From the NCBI GenBank assembly GCA_036493895.1, contig DASXOZ010000070.1, positions 288,868-352,867 of the forward strand: 64,000 bases of DNA, read 5' to 3'. Of this stretch, positions 1-12,976 are shown one piece after another (positions within the stretch are counted from its first letter, which is position 1; every line of letters starts with the position of its first letter). This DNA is from Candidatus Binatia bacterium (lineage in GTDB: Bacteria > Desulfobacterota > Binatia > UBA1149 > CAITLU01). A model generated the notes under the pieces. That model had not been told where the DNA came from, did not search any database, and worked only from the letters and a program-made list of their open reading frames with translations. Both the position numbers and the translations under genes were made by a program.

Positions 1-477
1 CGCCACCGTGCGCTGGCGCACTTCGCGGCCGGCCAGGATCGAGCCGGCGCTGCCGCGAAAGCGCGCGTCGCCCGAAGCGGCGTCGCTCTCGGCAGCTCCC
101 GCCTCGCCGGGCCTCGCGCGGTGCAGGGCCCCGGAGATGGCCTCGAGCAGGCCCTCGATCGAGAACGGTTTTTCCATGAAGCCGATGGCGCCGAGCTTGG
201 TGGCGCGCACGGCGGTCTCGATGTTTCCGTGCCCGGAGATCACGATGACCGGAAGATCCGCGTGGCCCTGGCGCAAGTGTTCGAGCACCTGGATGCCGTC
301 CATTCCGGGAAGCCAGACGTCGAGAAGAACGAGGTCGGGCCTTTCTTCGCCGGCGCGCACCAGGGCCTCGTCCCCGTCGGCCGCGTAGCGCACGCGAAAC
401 CCTTCGTCGCGCAGCACGGCGCCGATGCTGTCGCGCACGCCGGAGTCGTCGTCGACGATGAGGATGCTTTCGTCCAT
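1..477 (-). CDS. Response-regulator receiver domain protein, partial (NtrX-like or REC-LpxC fusion)
   Basis: Only the first 159 residues lie in the window; the gene runs off the left edge. They form a CheY-like receiver with acidic residues D9-D11, phosphoacceptor D53 (LLDVWLPGMDG), S81 and K103 (MEKPF). The ATG lies 2 nt after the stop of the NtrY-like kinase gene, so the two are almost certainly a cognate pair that is co-transcribed. After an Ala/Gly-rich linker the last visible residues read GREVRQRTVA. That resembles the start of LpxC (consensus QRT followed by a GLHSG motif) more than the AAA+ domain expected of NtrX. The receiver call is firm; what follows it is inference, because the sequence ends there. 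Confidence 0.88.
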   Translation of the reverse strand, partial: MDESILIVDDDSGVRDSIGAVLRDEGFRVRYAADGDEALVRAGEERPDLVLLDVWLPGMDGIQVLEHLRQGHADLPVIVISGHGNIETAVRATKLGAIGFMEKPFSIEGLLEAISGALHRARPGEAGAAESDAASGDARFRGSAGSILAGREVRQRTVA

Positions 478-479
478 GG

Positions 480-2798
480 TCAGGCGCGATGCTGCGCGTG
501 CGTCGCAGGAAACTCAATCACGAAGCGGGTGCCGCGCGGATCGTTGGCGCGAACCCTGAGGTAGGCGTGATGGTCGGCGGCCATCGACGCGACAATGGCC
601 AGACCGAGGCCGGTCCCCTCGGGCTTGGTCGAGAAATACGGCTCGAAGATGCGCGCCCTCACTTCGCGCGAGATGCCGGCCCCGGTGTCGGCCACCTCGA
701 GGATCACGCGCGAGAGCGTCGGGTCGAAGCGCGTCGACACGTCGATGCGGCGCGGCTCGTCGGGCATCGCGCGCACGGCGGCGATCGCGTTCTCGACGAG
801 GTTGGTCAGCGCACGTCGCACGGCGTCGCGATCCAGTCGCGCGGGCGGCAGGGAATCGGCCGCGTGGAATTGCACGGGGATGTCGGGATGCGACTGGCGG
901 TACAGCGGCAGCGCTTCTTCGACGATGGGATTCAAGTCCTGCGGCGCCTTGTCGCCGCCGCCCATGCGCGCAAACTGCGAGAACTCGTTGACGAGCCTCT
1001 TGAGCCCGTCGACCTCGGCAACGATCGTCGAGACCGATTCGCGCACGACGTCGGCTTCGCCGCCGGAGAGCCGCCCGGAAAGCCGCCGCTCCAGGCGCTG
1101 CGCCGAAAGCTGAATCGGCGTCAGTGGATTCTTGATCTCGTGGGCAATGCGGCGCGCGACCTCGTGCCAGGCTTCCATGCGCTGTACCTGCTGGATCTGC
1201 GAGACGTCCTCGAAGAACAGCACGGTGCCGGAGACCGTATTGCCGCGGCGCAGGTTCGTCGCGGTCACGACCAGCGTGCGATCCTCGTCGCGACGAAAGT
1301 TGACGCCGCTGCCGGCCTCGCGCTGTCCGGCGCGCACGTCGCGCAGCAAGGAGACGACCTCGGGGATGCGCGCTTCTTCGAACACCGTCTCGGCGACGCG
1401 GCCGATCACGGCTTCCTCGCGCAGCCCCAGCATCGCCAGCGCCGCGGGATTGATCGTGCCGACGCGGCCGTCGGCGCCGATCGAGACGACGCCGGCGCCG
1501 ATGTTCGCGAGCACGTTCTCGATGTACGCGCGCCGCTCGTCGAGGGCTTCGCGGCCGCGCGCGAGCTGGGCGATCATCGTGTTGAAACCTCGCACCAGCG
1601 TGGCGACCTCGTCGCCGCCCTCCTCCGGCAGCGCGACGTCGAGGCGACCGGAGGCGACGTCGCGGGTGGCCTCGGCCAGGCGCCCGATCGGCTCGGTGAC
1701 GCCGCGGGCAAGGTACAGGCCCAGCCACGTCGCGGAAAACACGACGACGAAGGACGCCAGCAGCAGCGTGACGAGGTAGAGGTTCTTGAACGGCTGCTTG
1801 CTCAGCGTCAGGCGGCGAAATTCGCGGAAGGAATTGAGGATCTGGGAGCTCCAGGCGCGCGGGCTCTCGGCCACCGTCGTGTCGACGATCACGATCGCCG
1901 CGATCTTGCCGTCGCGGCTCGGCACGCTGGCGGCCCCGCGGATCACGTCGGTCGCGCCTTCGGTGTCCACGCGGGTCGGCGACTGCCCGTGGCGCACCGA
2001 GTCGACCATTTCGGCGTCCGAAGGACTGCGCTCACCGACGGTCTCGGCGCCGCGGAACATGCGTACCAGGGAGGCCCCGGTCGGATCGAGCACCTCCACC
2101 GTGGCAAGGCCGTGGATGCGCTGCTCGTCGGCGATGCGCTGCTTGAGGGCAGGCAGCGCCGACGGCGCGAGCAGGTCGCGCGAGGCGATGTCGGCCGCGA
2201 GCGCGTTGGCGTGCGCCACCGCCTGCTCGGCGGTCGAGCGATAGTAGATGCGCGCCAGGCTGTAGGCGTCGTCGAGCGATTCTTCGACCTCGCGCCCGAG
2301 CCAGTCGTCGATCCCGTTGCTGACGAACTCGTACGACACGATCACCATCACCGTGGCCGGGAACAGCGCGATGACGACGAACGCGAGCACCAGGCGCGAG
2401 CGCAGGTGGCTTCCCATCGTGCCGCGGCGCCTCTCGAGCACGAGGCGCAACAGGTTGCGGACGACGAAGAACGCCATCAGCAGCAGCAGGACGACGTTGA
2501 GGTTGATCAGGAGGAACGAGAAGACGTTGCCTCCTCCCTGGCGCGACTCGGGTCCGCCGGTTCCCCAGATTCCGAACGCGGCGACGGCAAGGCCGGCGAG
2601 CAGGACGATGAAGCTCTCGCGGCGCCGGCGCGTCACTTCGGCGCTGCGACGGGCTTCGGCTGCGGCGACGCGCGCTTCTTCACCGAAACGCTGCGCGTCG
2701 CCCGCTTCTTCTGCGGGATTGCGCGACCGGCGCGCCTCTGCCCCACGGGCATCGCGCGCCTGCCGGGCGCCTGGCGTTTCGTCGTTTGTCAGCGCCAT
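480..2798 (-). CDS. ntrY: NtrY-like membrane sensor histidine kinase
   Basis: A 772-residue sensor kinase. Membrane segments are visible near residues 62-82, 92-118, 136-157 and 340-364, with a periplasmic sensing region between the last two. Then come HAMP (about 360-413), PAS (about 420-540), the dimerisation helix with phospho-accepting H553 (IAHEIKNPLTPIQ) and an ATPase domain with N box NLVENA (666-671), DTGAG (704-708) and GTGLGL (728-733). This order is that of NtrY, which works with NtrX in nitrogen or envelope and redox control. The first 55 residues are charged, Arg/Ala-rich and look disordered. It lies 12 nt downstream of ruvB and 2 nt before the receiver gene. The family is clear; the signal sensed is not. 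Confidence 0.9.
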   Translation of the reverse strand: MALTNDETPGARQARDARGAEARRSRNPAEEAGDAQRFGEEARVAAAEARRSAEVTRRRRESFIVLLAGLAVAAFGIWGTGGPESRQGGGNVFSFLLINLNVVLLLLMAFFVVRNLLRLVLERRRGTMGSHLRSRLVLAFVVIALFPATVMVIVSYEFVSNGIDDWLGREVEESLDDAYSLARIYYRSTAEQAVAHANALAADIASRDLLAPSALPALKQRIADEQRIHGLATVEVLDPTGASLVRMFRGAETVGERSPSDAEMVDSVRHGQSPTRVDTEGATDVIRGAASVPSRDGKIAAIVIVDTTVAESPRAWSSQILNSFREFRRLTLSKQPFKNLYLVTLLLASFVVVFSATWLGLYLARGVTEPIGRLAEATRDVASGRLDVALPEEGGDEVATLVRGFNTMIAQLARGREALDERRAYIENVLANIGAGVVSIGADGRVGTINPAALAMLGLREEAVIGRVAETVFEEARIPEVVSLLRDVRAGQREAGSGVNFRRDEDRTLVVTATNLRRGNTVSGTVLFFEDVSQIQQVQRMEAWHEVARRIAHEIKNPLTPIQLSAQRLERRLSGRLSGGEADVVRESVSTIVAEVDGLKRLVNEFSQFARMGGGDKAPQDLNPIVEEALPLYRQSHPDIPVQFHAADSLPPARLDRDAVRRALTNLVENAIAAVRAMPDEPRRIDVSTRFDPTLSRVILEVADTGAGISREVRARIFEPYFSTKPEGTGLGLAIVASMAADHHAYLRVRANDPRGTRFVIEFPATHAQHRA

Positions 2799-2810
2799 GG
2801 CATGGCCGCT

Positions 2811-3878
2811 TCAGTCGAACAGCGAGCGCTGGGTTCGCGACGGCTCCTTGCCGAGGTGGGACCAGGCGCGCGCGGTCGCGACCCGGCCCCGCGGCGTCTT
2901 CTGCACGAACCCGCAGCGGATGAGGTAGGGCTCGTGCACTTCTTCGAGCGTACCGGCGTCCTCGCCGAGCGCGGCGGCCAGCGTGTCGATGCCCACCGGA
3001 CCGCCCTCGAAGGTTTCGACGAGCGCGGCGAGCAGGCGCCGGTCCATCGAATCGAAGCCTGCCTGGTCGACGCCGAGAAGCTCGAGGCCGGCGGCGGCCA
3101 CGTCCCCCGTGATTCGGCCGGATGCCTTCACCTCCGCGTAGTCGCGAAGACGGCGCAGCAGGCGGTTGGCCACGCGAGGAGTGCCGCGGGCGCGACATGC
3201 GACCAGGGCCGCTGCCGGTTCGTCGATCACGACCGACAGCCGCTGCGCCGAGCGCCGCACGATCTCGGCCAGCTCATCCTCGCTGTAGAACTCGAGCACG
3301 AAGGTGTTGCCGAAGCGCGAGCGAAGGGGAGAGCTGAGCATTCCCGAGCGCGTCGTCGCACCGACCAGCGTGAAGCGCTGCAGCGCGAGCGAGATCGAGC
3401 GCGCCGACGGACCTTCGCCGATCACGAGGTCGATCCGGTAATCCTCCATGGCCGGATAGAGGATCTCCTCGATCGCTTTGCCGAGGCGGTGGATCTCGTC
3501 GATGAACAGCACGTCGCCGCGTTCGAGCGACGTGAGGATGGCCGCGAGGTCTCCCGTCTTCTCGATCACGGGACCGCTCGTCGGATGCAGGCGCCCGCCC
3601 ATCGCGCGCGCGACGATGTACGCAAGCGACGTCTTGCCCAGTCCCGGCGGTCCGACCAGCAGCAGGTGGTCGAGGCATTCGCCGCGTGCCGTGGCGGCAC
3701 GAATGGCGATGTCGAGGTTGCGGCGCACCGCCGCCTGTCCGACGTAATCGTCGAGACTCTGGGGCCTCAGGCTCTGCTCGGCGGCGGGCTCGTCGCCAAA
3801 ACTGCGGCGGTCGGGCGCGAGCGGATCGTCGTCCGTCAATGCGCCCGCTGCGCCGCTGCCCGGTTTTGCCGCTTCCAT
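2811..3878 (-). CDS. ruvB: Holliday junction branch-migration ATPase RuvB
   Basis: RuvB is the hexameric AAA+ motor that, with RuvA, drives branch migration of Holliday junctions. The 355-residue product has Walker A GPPGLGKT (76-83), Walker [10 protein letters not shown] (122-130), the sensor I stretch [11 protein letters not shown] and a C-terminal winged-helix domain ending RTQRSLFD, all typical. Length matches the family. The ATG was chosen because upstream codons fall inside ruvA; it lies 7 nt after the ruvA stop. It belongs to the ruvC-ruvA-ruvB-kinase-regulator unit. Confidence 0.97.
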   Translation of the reverse strand: MEAAKPGSGAAGALTDDDPLAPDRRSFGDEPAAEQSLRPQSLDDYVGQAAVRRNLDIAIRAATARGECLDHLLLVGPPGLGKTSLAYIVARAMGGRLHPTSGPVIEKTGDLAAILTSLERGDVLFIDEIHRLGKAIEEILYPAMEDYRIDLVIGEGPSARSISLALQRFTLVGATTRSGMLSSPLRSRFGNTFVLEFYSEDELAEIVRRSAQRLSVVIDEPAAALVACRARGTPRVANRLLRRLRDYAEVKASGRITGDVAAAGLELLGVDQAGFDSMDRRLLAALVETFEGGPVGIDTLAAALGEDAGTLEEVHEPYLIRCGFVQKTPRGRVATARAWSHLGKEPSRTQRSLFD

Positions 3879-3885
3879 GGTGTCG

Positions 3886-4470
3886 TCAGTGCGCGACGCT
3901 GCGTACCAGGCTTGCCAGCGCGGTGCGCAGCACTTCCTCGAGCCCGTTGGCAGAGGATGCCGCCTGGCGCACGGCCTTCTCCGCCTCGCCGCGCTTGTAG
4001 CCCAATCCGACCAGCGCCGACACCGCGTCGTCGTCGACCGCACTGCCCGGCGCCGACGGCGGCGCCGCGCCGTCGAGCTTGCCGCGAAGGTCGATGAGGA
4101 TGCGCTCGGCGGTCTTGCGACCGATGCCGGGAATGGCCGTCAGCCGCTTGACGTTGTCGCCGGAGACGGCCGCGGCAAGCTCGCCGACCGAAATTCCCGA
4201 CAGCACGGCCAGCGCCATGCGCGGACCGATGCCGGAGACCGACCGCAGCAGCTGGAAGGCGTTCTTCTCTGCCAGCGTCGAGAACGCGAACAGCTCCAGC
4301 GCGTTCTCGCGCAGCACGGTAACGACCTCGAGCTGGACGTTCTGGCCGAGCGCCGGCAGCGACGTGAACGTCTGCAGCGAGATCAGCGCCTGGTAGCCGA
4401 CGCCGCCGGCTTCGACGAGCACTTCGCCGGGAAGGCGCAGCGCCAGCGTGCCGCGCAGGCGACCGATCAT
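3886..4470 (-). CDS. ruvA: Holliday junction DNA-binding subunit RuvA
   Basis: RuvA binds four-way junctions and recruits RuvB. The 194-residue protein starts MIGRLRGTL, the usual N-terminal OB-fold strand. It has two helix-hairpin-helix segments ([11 protein letters not shown] and [11 protein letters not shown]), an acidic/Pro linker and a C-terminal three-helix domain with [14 protein letters not shown] that contacts RuvB. The ATG overlaps the ruvC stop codon (ATGA), so translation of the two is probably coupled. Confidence 0.97.
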   Translation of the reverse strand: MIGRLRGTLALRLPGEVLVEAGGVGYQALISLQTFTSLPALGQNVQLEVVTVLRENALELFAFSTLAEKNAFQLLRSVSGIGPRMALAVLSGISVGELAAAVSGDNVKRLTAIPGIGRKTAERILIDLRGKLDGAAPPSAPGSAVDDDAVSALVGLGYKRGEAEKAVRQAASSANGLEEVLRTALASLVRSVAH

Positions 4471-5012
4471 CCGCGCACGGTCCGCCAGCTTCGACCGCGA
4501 AGCCGGCTCAGGCCCCGCAGCGAAACGGAATCGGCGACGCGGGACTGGAACGCGCCGGACAGGCCGTGGCACAGGGCGGCGGCCAGGGCGTCGGCGGCAT
4601 CGGGCATCGGCAGCTCGGGCAGCGACAGCAGTCTTTGCACGGCCATCTGCACCTGCAGTTTCTCGGCTCTCCCGTAACCCACGACGGCCTTCTTGATCAT
4701 CATCGGCGTGTATTCGGCGACGCCGAGGCCGGCGGCGGCGGCAGCGGCCATCGCGACGCCCCGGGCCTCGCCGAGGCGGAAGGCGCTCTGGACGTTGCGG
4801 GCGACGAAGTTGCGCTCGAGGCTGAACGCGTCGGGTTTGAGCGATTCGATCACGTCGATGAGGGCGCGGTGGATGACGAGAAGCCGGTCGCAGACCGCCC
4901 CTCGTCCGGCATCGATCACGCCGGAGCCGAGGTGCTCGAGGCGCGGCCCGGTGAGCTCCACGACGGCCCAGCCGCAGCGCACGGTGCCCGGATCGACGCC
5001 AAGAACGCGCAA
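4467..5012 (-). CDS. ruvC: Holliday junction resolvase RuvC (TTG start)
   Basis: RuvC cuts Holliday junctions after RuvAB migration. The 181-residue protein keeps the four catalytic acids in canonical positions: D7 (GVDPGT), E66 (SLERNF), D138 and D141 (MPDAADALA). The start is TTG. It is supported by a strong Shine-Dalgarno sequence (AAGGAGG) a few bases upstream and by the exact N-terminal fit to the family; no ATG or GTG gives a better start. It is the first gene of the ruvCAB unit, with a long non-coding region upstream. Confidence 0.96.
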   Translation of the reverse strand: MRVLGVDPGTVRCGWAVVELTGPRLEHLGSGVIDAGRGAVCDRLLVIHRALIDVIESLKPDAFSLERNFVARNVQSAFRLGEARGVAMAAAAAAGLGVAEYTPMMIKKAVVGYGRAEKLQVQMAVQRLLSLPELPMPDAADALAAALCHGLSGAFQSRVADSVSLRGLSRLRGRSWRTVRG

Positions 5013-5565
5013 GCTTCCTCCTTACCTGTCCCTTCGTGCGGTCACTGCCGCCGCCGAGTGCCAGTAGCGCGCTTCGGCTGGCCGGCGGCTCCCGGTATGC
5101 CGGCCGCCGCTGTCCGGCCCGACGGCATCCTGAAGCTCCGGCCGTCCGCTGGACGGCCTGCCGCCGTCCCCGGAGCCTCGTTGCGCACAGGATCCCTGCC
5201 GCGAGCGGCGGTACGGAGCCCGTTGCCAAGCCGAAGGGCCTTTGGCAGCATACCTTTGATTTTCAACAACTTATCGTGGCGTGTGTCACTACCACCACAT
5301 CCGTCGGGCCCGTTCCACGACGCCGGACCTTCGCCTCTTTTTTGCATCGATACCACAGGGTCGGGCGCCTGTAAAAGCTTGGTCAGGGTTGCACGACCGT
5401 TCAGTATCCGCTCTTCTATCCGGGCCGGCGCGGCTCGTGCCGCCCGGCACCGAGCCCCGCGGACACCAAGGAACCTGCGGGCCAGCACGGGACGGACGTC
5501 GGGAGGGCCATTCCAGTTTGGCCGGCGACACCCGCGGGAACGCACCCACGGAAGACAAAACAACT
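5013..5565. other. Divergent intergenic region between ruvC and rlpA
   Basis: This 553-bp stretch separates divergently transcribed ruvC and rlpA and must hold promoters for both. I see no convincing gene in it. It contains a perfect 8-bp inverted repeat with a 3-nt loop (GGCCGTCC-GCT-GGACGGCC, 5140-5158) not followed by a T run, so it is not an obvious terminator. A short AT-rich island at about 5249-5280 stands out against the GC-rich background and is the likeliest promoter area. I could not assign -35 and -10 boxes with confidence. Confidence 0.5.
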
Positions 5566-6330
5566 ATGCGTGAACAATCTCTCTGGGCCGTATGGCTCCC
5601 GGCGCTGGCCTTGACGGCCGGCTGTGCCGCCTCCACGTACCCGCTCAACCCCCTCGGACCGCAGATCGCGGCCGAGACCGCGGTTGCTGCCCAGAAGCCG
5701 TCGTACCTCGAGAAACCGGGCGGCCCCGTGCTGGCGGACTTCCACCAGAAAGGAAGCTGCTCCTGGTACGGCTCCCAGTTCCACGGGCGCCACACCTCCA
5801 ACGGCGAAGTCTTCGACAAGAACGCCCTGACTGCCGCCCACCCCACCCTCCCGTTCGGCAGCGAAGTCGAAGTGACCGACATCGAAAGCGGCAAGAAAGT
5901 CACGGTGCGCATCAACGACCGCGGTCCCTTCGCTCCCGGTCGCATCCTCGACCTCTCGTACGCAGCCGCCAGCTCGCTCGACATCGTGAACAAGGGCGTG
6001 GCCGACGTCGCGCTTCGCCTCGTCGACATCGACGACACGCTCTCGACGCCGCCCACCGCATGGGCCCTCGAAGTCGCGTCGTTCTCGAACAAGATCGACG
6101 CGAATCATTTCATCGAAGGACTCAGCGCCGACCAGCGCACCGCCGGCATCTACTACGTCAAGGGTCCGGACAGGCAGGCCGGCGACTACCGCGTTCGCTT
6201 CGGGCCGTTCACCTGCGAGGAAAGCGCGAAGTCGGCGGCCAGCAAGTTGAAGAACGTCGGCTTCCGCCCTTCGCTGCTGCGCGAGCAACTCTCGCGCAAC
6301 CAGGCGGCAACCTCTTCCGTCCTCCGCTGA
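5566..6330 (+). CDS. rlpA: RlpA-like septal-ring lipoprotein with SPOR domain
   Basis: RlpA proteins are outer-membrane lipoproteins, some of which are lytic transglycosylases acting on denuded glycan strands at the septum. The 254-residue product has a lipoprotein signal (LTAGC, lipidated C20), a double-psi beta-barrel domain with the typical ASWYG-like and DRGPF stretches (CSWYGSQFHGRHTSNGE; INDRGPFAPGRILDLS) and a C-terminal SPOR domain (ALEVASFSNK through FGPFTCEESAKSAA) that binds peptidoglycan. The ATG was chosen because it begins the lipoprotein signal; the reading frame upstream has no family similarity. It is transcribed alone, convergent with cutA. Confidence 0.92.
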   Translation: MREQSLWAVWLPALALTAGCAASTYPLNPLGPQIAAETAVAAQKPSYLEKPGGPVLADFHQKGSCSWYGSQFHGRHTSNGEVFDKNALTAAHPTLPFGSEVEVTDIESGKKVTVRINDRGPFAPGRILDLSYAAASSLDIVNKGVADVALRLVDIDDTLSTPPTAWALEVASFSNKIDANHFIEGLSADQRTAGIYYVKGPDRQAGDYRVRFGPFTCEESAKSAASKLKNVGFRPSLLREQLSRNQAATSSVLR

Positions 6331-6358
6331 GTGTTGCAATCGCGGGCCGCGTTGCCCG

Positions 6359-6733
6359 CTACCCCACCGAATCTCCCGGCTCACCGCACGCTGCGAGCAG
6401 CCATGTCCTGTAGCGCTCTTCGACGTGGTCGGCGGCAATCGCGATGACCTCGGGGCACGAGTAGCGATGCAGCTCCAGGATGCGCTGCTGCAGAGCCGCA
6501 AGCCGCGATCTCGCCGTCTTGATCACGAGAAGAACTTCGGCGTCGTCGCGAATTGCCGAAGCATCGTGCGTCGATGTCTCGCCTTCGTCCCACCGATAGA
6601 CAGAGCGCACTGCCGTGCGTGTCACGCACGCGGCGAGCCCCTCGCCGACCAGCGCCATCGAAAGAGCGCGGGCGGATTCTTCATCGGCGGTCGTCGTCAG
6701 CACGACGACTGCAGCGGCGGCGGCGTCACTCAT
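6359..6733 (-). CDS. cutA: CutA1-type divalent-cation tolerance protein
   Basis: A 124-residue small trimeric protein of the CutA1 family. It shows the family pattern VVLTTTADEESARALSMALV at the start, GLAACVTR, YRWDEGE and a C-terminal SCPEVIAIAADHVEERYRTWL. E. coli CutA was linked to copper tolerance, but the biochemical role is unsettled. The ATG overlaps the end of the upstream HAD-like gene by 8 nt, so it is the last gene of a three-gene minus-strand unit. Confidence 0.93.
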   Translation of the reverse strand: MSDAAAAAVVVLTTTADEESARALSMALVGEGLAACVTRTAVRSVYRWDEGETSTHDASAIRDDAEVLLVIKTARSRLAALQQRILELHRYSCPEVIAIAADHVEERYRTWLLAACGEPGDSVG

Positions 6734-7814
6734 GGGACTCCTGGACCGGCATCGCGTCTCGCTCCTGCTCCCTTTCTCTTTCGCGGCGCGCGCGGCGGCT
6801 CCACTGCGCGGCGAGCTGGTCGTAGTTCGGCAGCGGCGGCGCGTCGTCGCGCATCGGCATGGGCGAGCGGCCGCGCCGCGCGCGCCAGCGCACGTAGCCG
6901 CGCAGAAAGACGCTGCCGGGCGCAACCGGCTCCATCAGCTCGGCCTGGACCAGCGCTTTTCGCGCGAGCGTCAGGTGCTCCCGCCGCAGGCGCGGCCAGC
7001 GCCGCGCCGTGGATTCGAATGCGACTCGCACCAGGTCCGGTCCGGCATCGCTGGCGGCCGCGACCTCGACGACACCGTGCGCGTCCAGGTTGCCGAGCGA
7101 GTGCAGGATCAGCGCGCATTCGAGGTAGCTGTCGAACCAGTAGAGCCTTTCGCCGAACGCCTCGAGCTCGCCGGCCGGCCGGCGACGGGCCCTCAGGATG
7201 CAGATCGCGCGCACGCGGCGGCGCGGCCCCGTGCGATGCAAGGCGTCGCGGATCGACTGCAGGTAAGCGGCGTCCTGCACGCCGACTTTCTCGAGGACCT
7301 GCTCGAGGTGCGCCCACGAGATGCGTCCCTCGCAGATGTCGGCGTACAGCGAGTACACCAGAGCGTCGGACTCCCAGTCGTCGCCGAACAGCAGCTCTTC
7401 CCCGTCACGGCGACCGGCGCGCACACTCTGCATCAGCTCGCTCAGCTTGAAGCCGACGTGCTCGCGCAGCGCCTCGAAGTGGCCGCGCAGCAGGTGGTGC
7501 ATCTGGTTCTTGAAACGGATCTCGTCGATCTCGATTCCGTCGAGCGACAGTTTCTCCCGGATCGCGCCGCCGATCTGCGGCGGGGAGGCCGTCACGAAAT
7601 TGACCGACGTCGTCATGCCGCGCGAGGTGTTGCTGCGGCGCAGCGCCTTGACGAGCGCAGCCACGCCGGGAAGCGCCCGCTTGTCGCGCGCCCGCTCGAA
7701 CGGGATGCGCAGCAGGCCTCGCAACGATTCGGTGTCCGTATCGAGGTAGGTCTTGTCGAGATCCCAGCGCTGTACGGTGTGCTTGCTCAGAACCGGACTC
7801 CTTCGCTTCTCCAC
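6726..7814 (-). CDS. HAD-like protein with DLDKT motif (App1/DUF2183-like)
   Basis: A 362-residue soluble protein. Near its N-terminus is WDLDKTYLDTD, a HAD-superfamily motif I (DxDxT), followed by PGVAALVKALRR and VNFVTASPPQ, a motif II-like strand. This order resembles the phosphatidate-phosphatase App1 (DUF2183) group, but I cannot confirm the substrate. The rest is Arg-rich without recognised motifs. The start is uncertain: GTG at the stated position overlaps the preceding transferase gene by 28 nt and has only a close GGAG upstream. Function should be given as putative phosphatase only. Confidence 0.7.
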   Translation of the reverse strand: MEKRRSPVLSKHTVQRWDLDKTYLDTDTESLRGLLRIPFERARDKRALPGVAALVKALRRSNTSRGMTTSVNFVTASPPQIGGAIREKLSLDGIEIDEIRFKNQMHHLLRGHFEALREHVGFKLSELMQSVRAGRRDGEELLFGDDWESDALVYSLYADICEGRISWAHLEQVLEKVGVQDAAYLQSIRDALHRTGPRRRVRAICILRARRRPAGELEAFGERLYWFDSYLECALILHSLGNLDAHGVVEVAAASDAGPDLVRVAFESTARRWPRLRREHLTLARKALVQAELMEPVAPGSVFLRGYVRWRARRGRSPMPMRDDAPPLPNYDQLAAQWSRRARREREREQERDAMPVQESHE

Positions 7815-8542
7815 TTCTCCAGCAGGCGGGCTGTCGCAGGCGCGACCTGCCCGCCCCGGTCGCTGAGACGGGCGGCGAGTCTGCCGAGTGCAGCGGCATC
7901 GTCAACGTCTTCCCACTGCGCGAGCACCTCGAAGCTTGCCCCGGCCCTCTCCAGGGACCGCGTCGTCGCGGCCAGCACCCCCGCGCTGCTCCATGGCGCG
8001 TCGATCGCGAACAGGGCCGGCACGCGGCGCCGCGCGCCGACGGCGACGTAGCCACCGTCGCGGGCGGGTACGAGCACGCAGTCGGTCGCCTGGAGCACGT
8101 CGAACGCTCTTTCGATGGCCTCGTCGGGCAGGTCGGGCACGTCGGCGCCGACGAGGAGGGTCGGCGATCCATCTGCATCCGTCCCGCGCGCGATCAGGCG
8201 TTCCATGCGTGCGCCGAGGTCCCCGCCGCCCTGGTGCTCGAAACAGACTCCGAGGCGCCTGGCTTCGTCGGCGAGGCTCCGTGCAGCGAAGGGCTGCGAA
8301 CCGTTGCCGGCAGTTGCGGACTGGGCGGCGAAGTCGGCCGCGCTCCGACCGTCGTCGATCGCAAGGCGAAGCTCGAAGGACCGCCGCGACGAGAGCCTCT
8401 GCAGGAGGTCGTGCGCGAACGCCGAGGCCAGCGCGCTGGCCTGGCCGTGGTCCAGAGGCGGGCAGAGACGCGTCTTGACGCGCCCGGGCTCGGGCGCTTT
8501 CGCCATCAGGTACAAGATGCCACGGCTGCCCCCGGAGCCCAT
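7787..8542 (-). CDS. DUF2064/TIGR04282-type glycosyltransferase-like protein
   Basis: A 251-residue nucleotide-diphospho-sugar-transferase-like protein. It has the diagnostic N-terminal strand ILYLMAKAPEPGRVKTRL and the metal-site-like GADVPDLPDEAIE, followed by VLVPARDGGYVAVG, all hallmarks of the DUF2064 family (some members are annotated as arsenosugar or rSAM-associated transferases). The ATG lies just before the first strand, which fixes the start; longer versions would run into the 23-bp tandem repeats upstream. It is the first gene of the unit with the HAD-like gene and cutA. Substrate unknown. Confidence 0.85.
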   Translation of the reverse strand: MGSGGSRGILYLMAKAPEPGRVKTRLCPPLDHGQASALASAFAHDLLQRLSSRRSFELRLAIDDGRSAADFAAQSATAGNGSQPFAARSLADEARRLGVCFEHQGGGDLGARMERLIARGTDADGSPTLLVGADVPDLPDEAIERAFDVLQATDCVLVPARDGGYVAVGARRRVPALFAIDAPWSSAGVLAATTRSLERAGASFEVLAQWEDVDDAAALGRLAARLSDRGGQVAPATARLLEKWRSEGVRF

Positions 8543-8613
8543 CCCGTCAGCACTCGCACGCCTGGTTTTTCTCGGCAATCGCGGCGGGTCGGCCATGCGG
8601 GCGGCCGCCGCCT

Positions 8614-8690
8614 TGCGGGGCCGCCGCCGGCCGCTTTGCAGGGCCGCCGCCGGCCGCTTTGCGGGGCCGCCGCCGGCCACCTTGCAGGGT
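8614..8690. repeat. 23-bp GC-rich tandem repeat, about three copies
   Basis: Three consecutive 23-bp units begin at 8614, 8637 and 8660, with core GGGCCGCCGCCGGCC and differing at only a few positions; a partial fourth copy follows. The array sits between the divergent DUF2064 gene and the rplU operon, just upstream of the likely rplU promoter. Each unit is rich in GCC/GGC and could form hairpins. Confidence 0.85.
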
Positions 8691-8703
8691 GCGCGGTGCC
8701 GCG

Positions 8704-8732
8704 TTGACATGACGCCCTGCTCCGGTAAGGAT
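8704..8732 (+). promoter_or_regulatory. Possible promoter of the rplU operon
   Basis: A perfect -35 box TTGACA (8704-8709) is followed after 17 nt by a weak -10 candidate, AAGGAT. The start codon of rplU is 26 nt further on, preceded by GAGGGA as ribosome-binding site. The -35 is convincing and the -10 is poor, so the call is tentative. Confidence 0.4.
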
Positions 8733-8757
8733 CGCCGGCTTTCGAGGGAAAAAGACC

Positions 8758-9069
8758 ATGTCTTATGCGGTGATCCGAACCGGCGGCAAGCAGTACCGCG
8801 TCAGCCCAGGGCTGCGCCTGACCATCGAGAAACTGGCCGGCGAGCCGGGCCAGGAAGTCGAGTTCGGCGAAGTGCTCCTTCGCGGCGACGGCGACCAGGT
8901 CCAGGTCGGCGCGCCCCTGGTCGAAGGCGCGGCCGTGCGCGGCGTCATCATCGTCCAGGACCGGGGCCCGCGAATCCTCGTTTTCAAGAAGAAGCGCCGC
9001 AAGAACTACCGGCGCCGCATGGGGCATCGTCAATACGAGACCACCGTGCAGATCACTTCGATCGACTGA
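8758..9069 (+). CDS. rplU: 50S ribosomal protein L21
   Basis: A 103-residue L21, starting [18 protein letters not shown] and containing [23 protein letters not shown] basic C-terminal sequence (residues about 80-95) followed by [10 protein letters not shown]21 binds 23S rRNA in the large subunit. It is the first gene of the rplU-rpmA-obgE-proBA-nadD-rsfS run, an order common in Proteobacteria. A GAGGGA ribosome-binding site precedes the ATG. Confidence 0.98.
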   Translation: MSYAVIRTGGKQYRVSPGLRLTIEKLAGEPGQEVEFGEVLLRGDGDQVQVGAPLVEGAAVRGVIIVQDRGPRILVFKKKRRKNYRRRMGHRQYETTVQITSID

Positions 9070-9096
9070 CCCGTTCCCGGAACTGGAGAGAACGCG

Positions 9097-11649
<2,553 letters not shown>

Positions 11650-11650
11650 C

Positions 11651-12965
<1,315 letters not shown>

Positions 12966-12976
<11 letters not shown>

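Noticed and set aside
489..4097. Very long open frame on the plus strand opposite the kinase and ruvB (about 1200 codons)
   Set aside because: It is antisense to genes with clear motifs; it has His/Arg/Asp-rich, low-similarity composition typical of shadow frames in GC-rich DNA.
5140..5158. Intrinsic terminator at the 8-bp inverted repeat
   Set aside because: No T run on either strand follows the stem, and no gene ends there.
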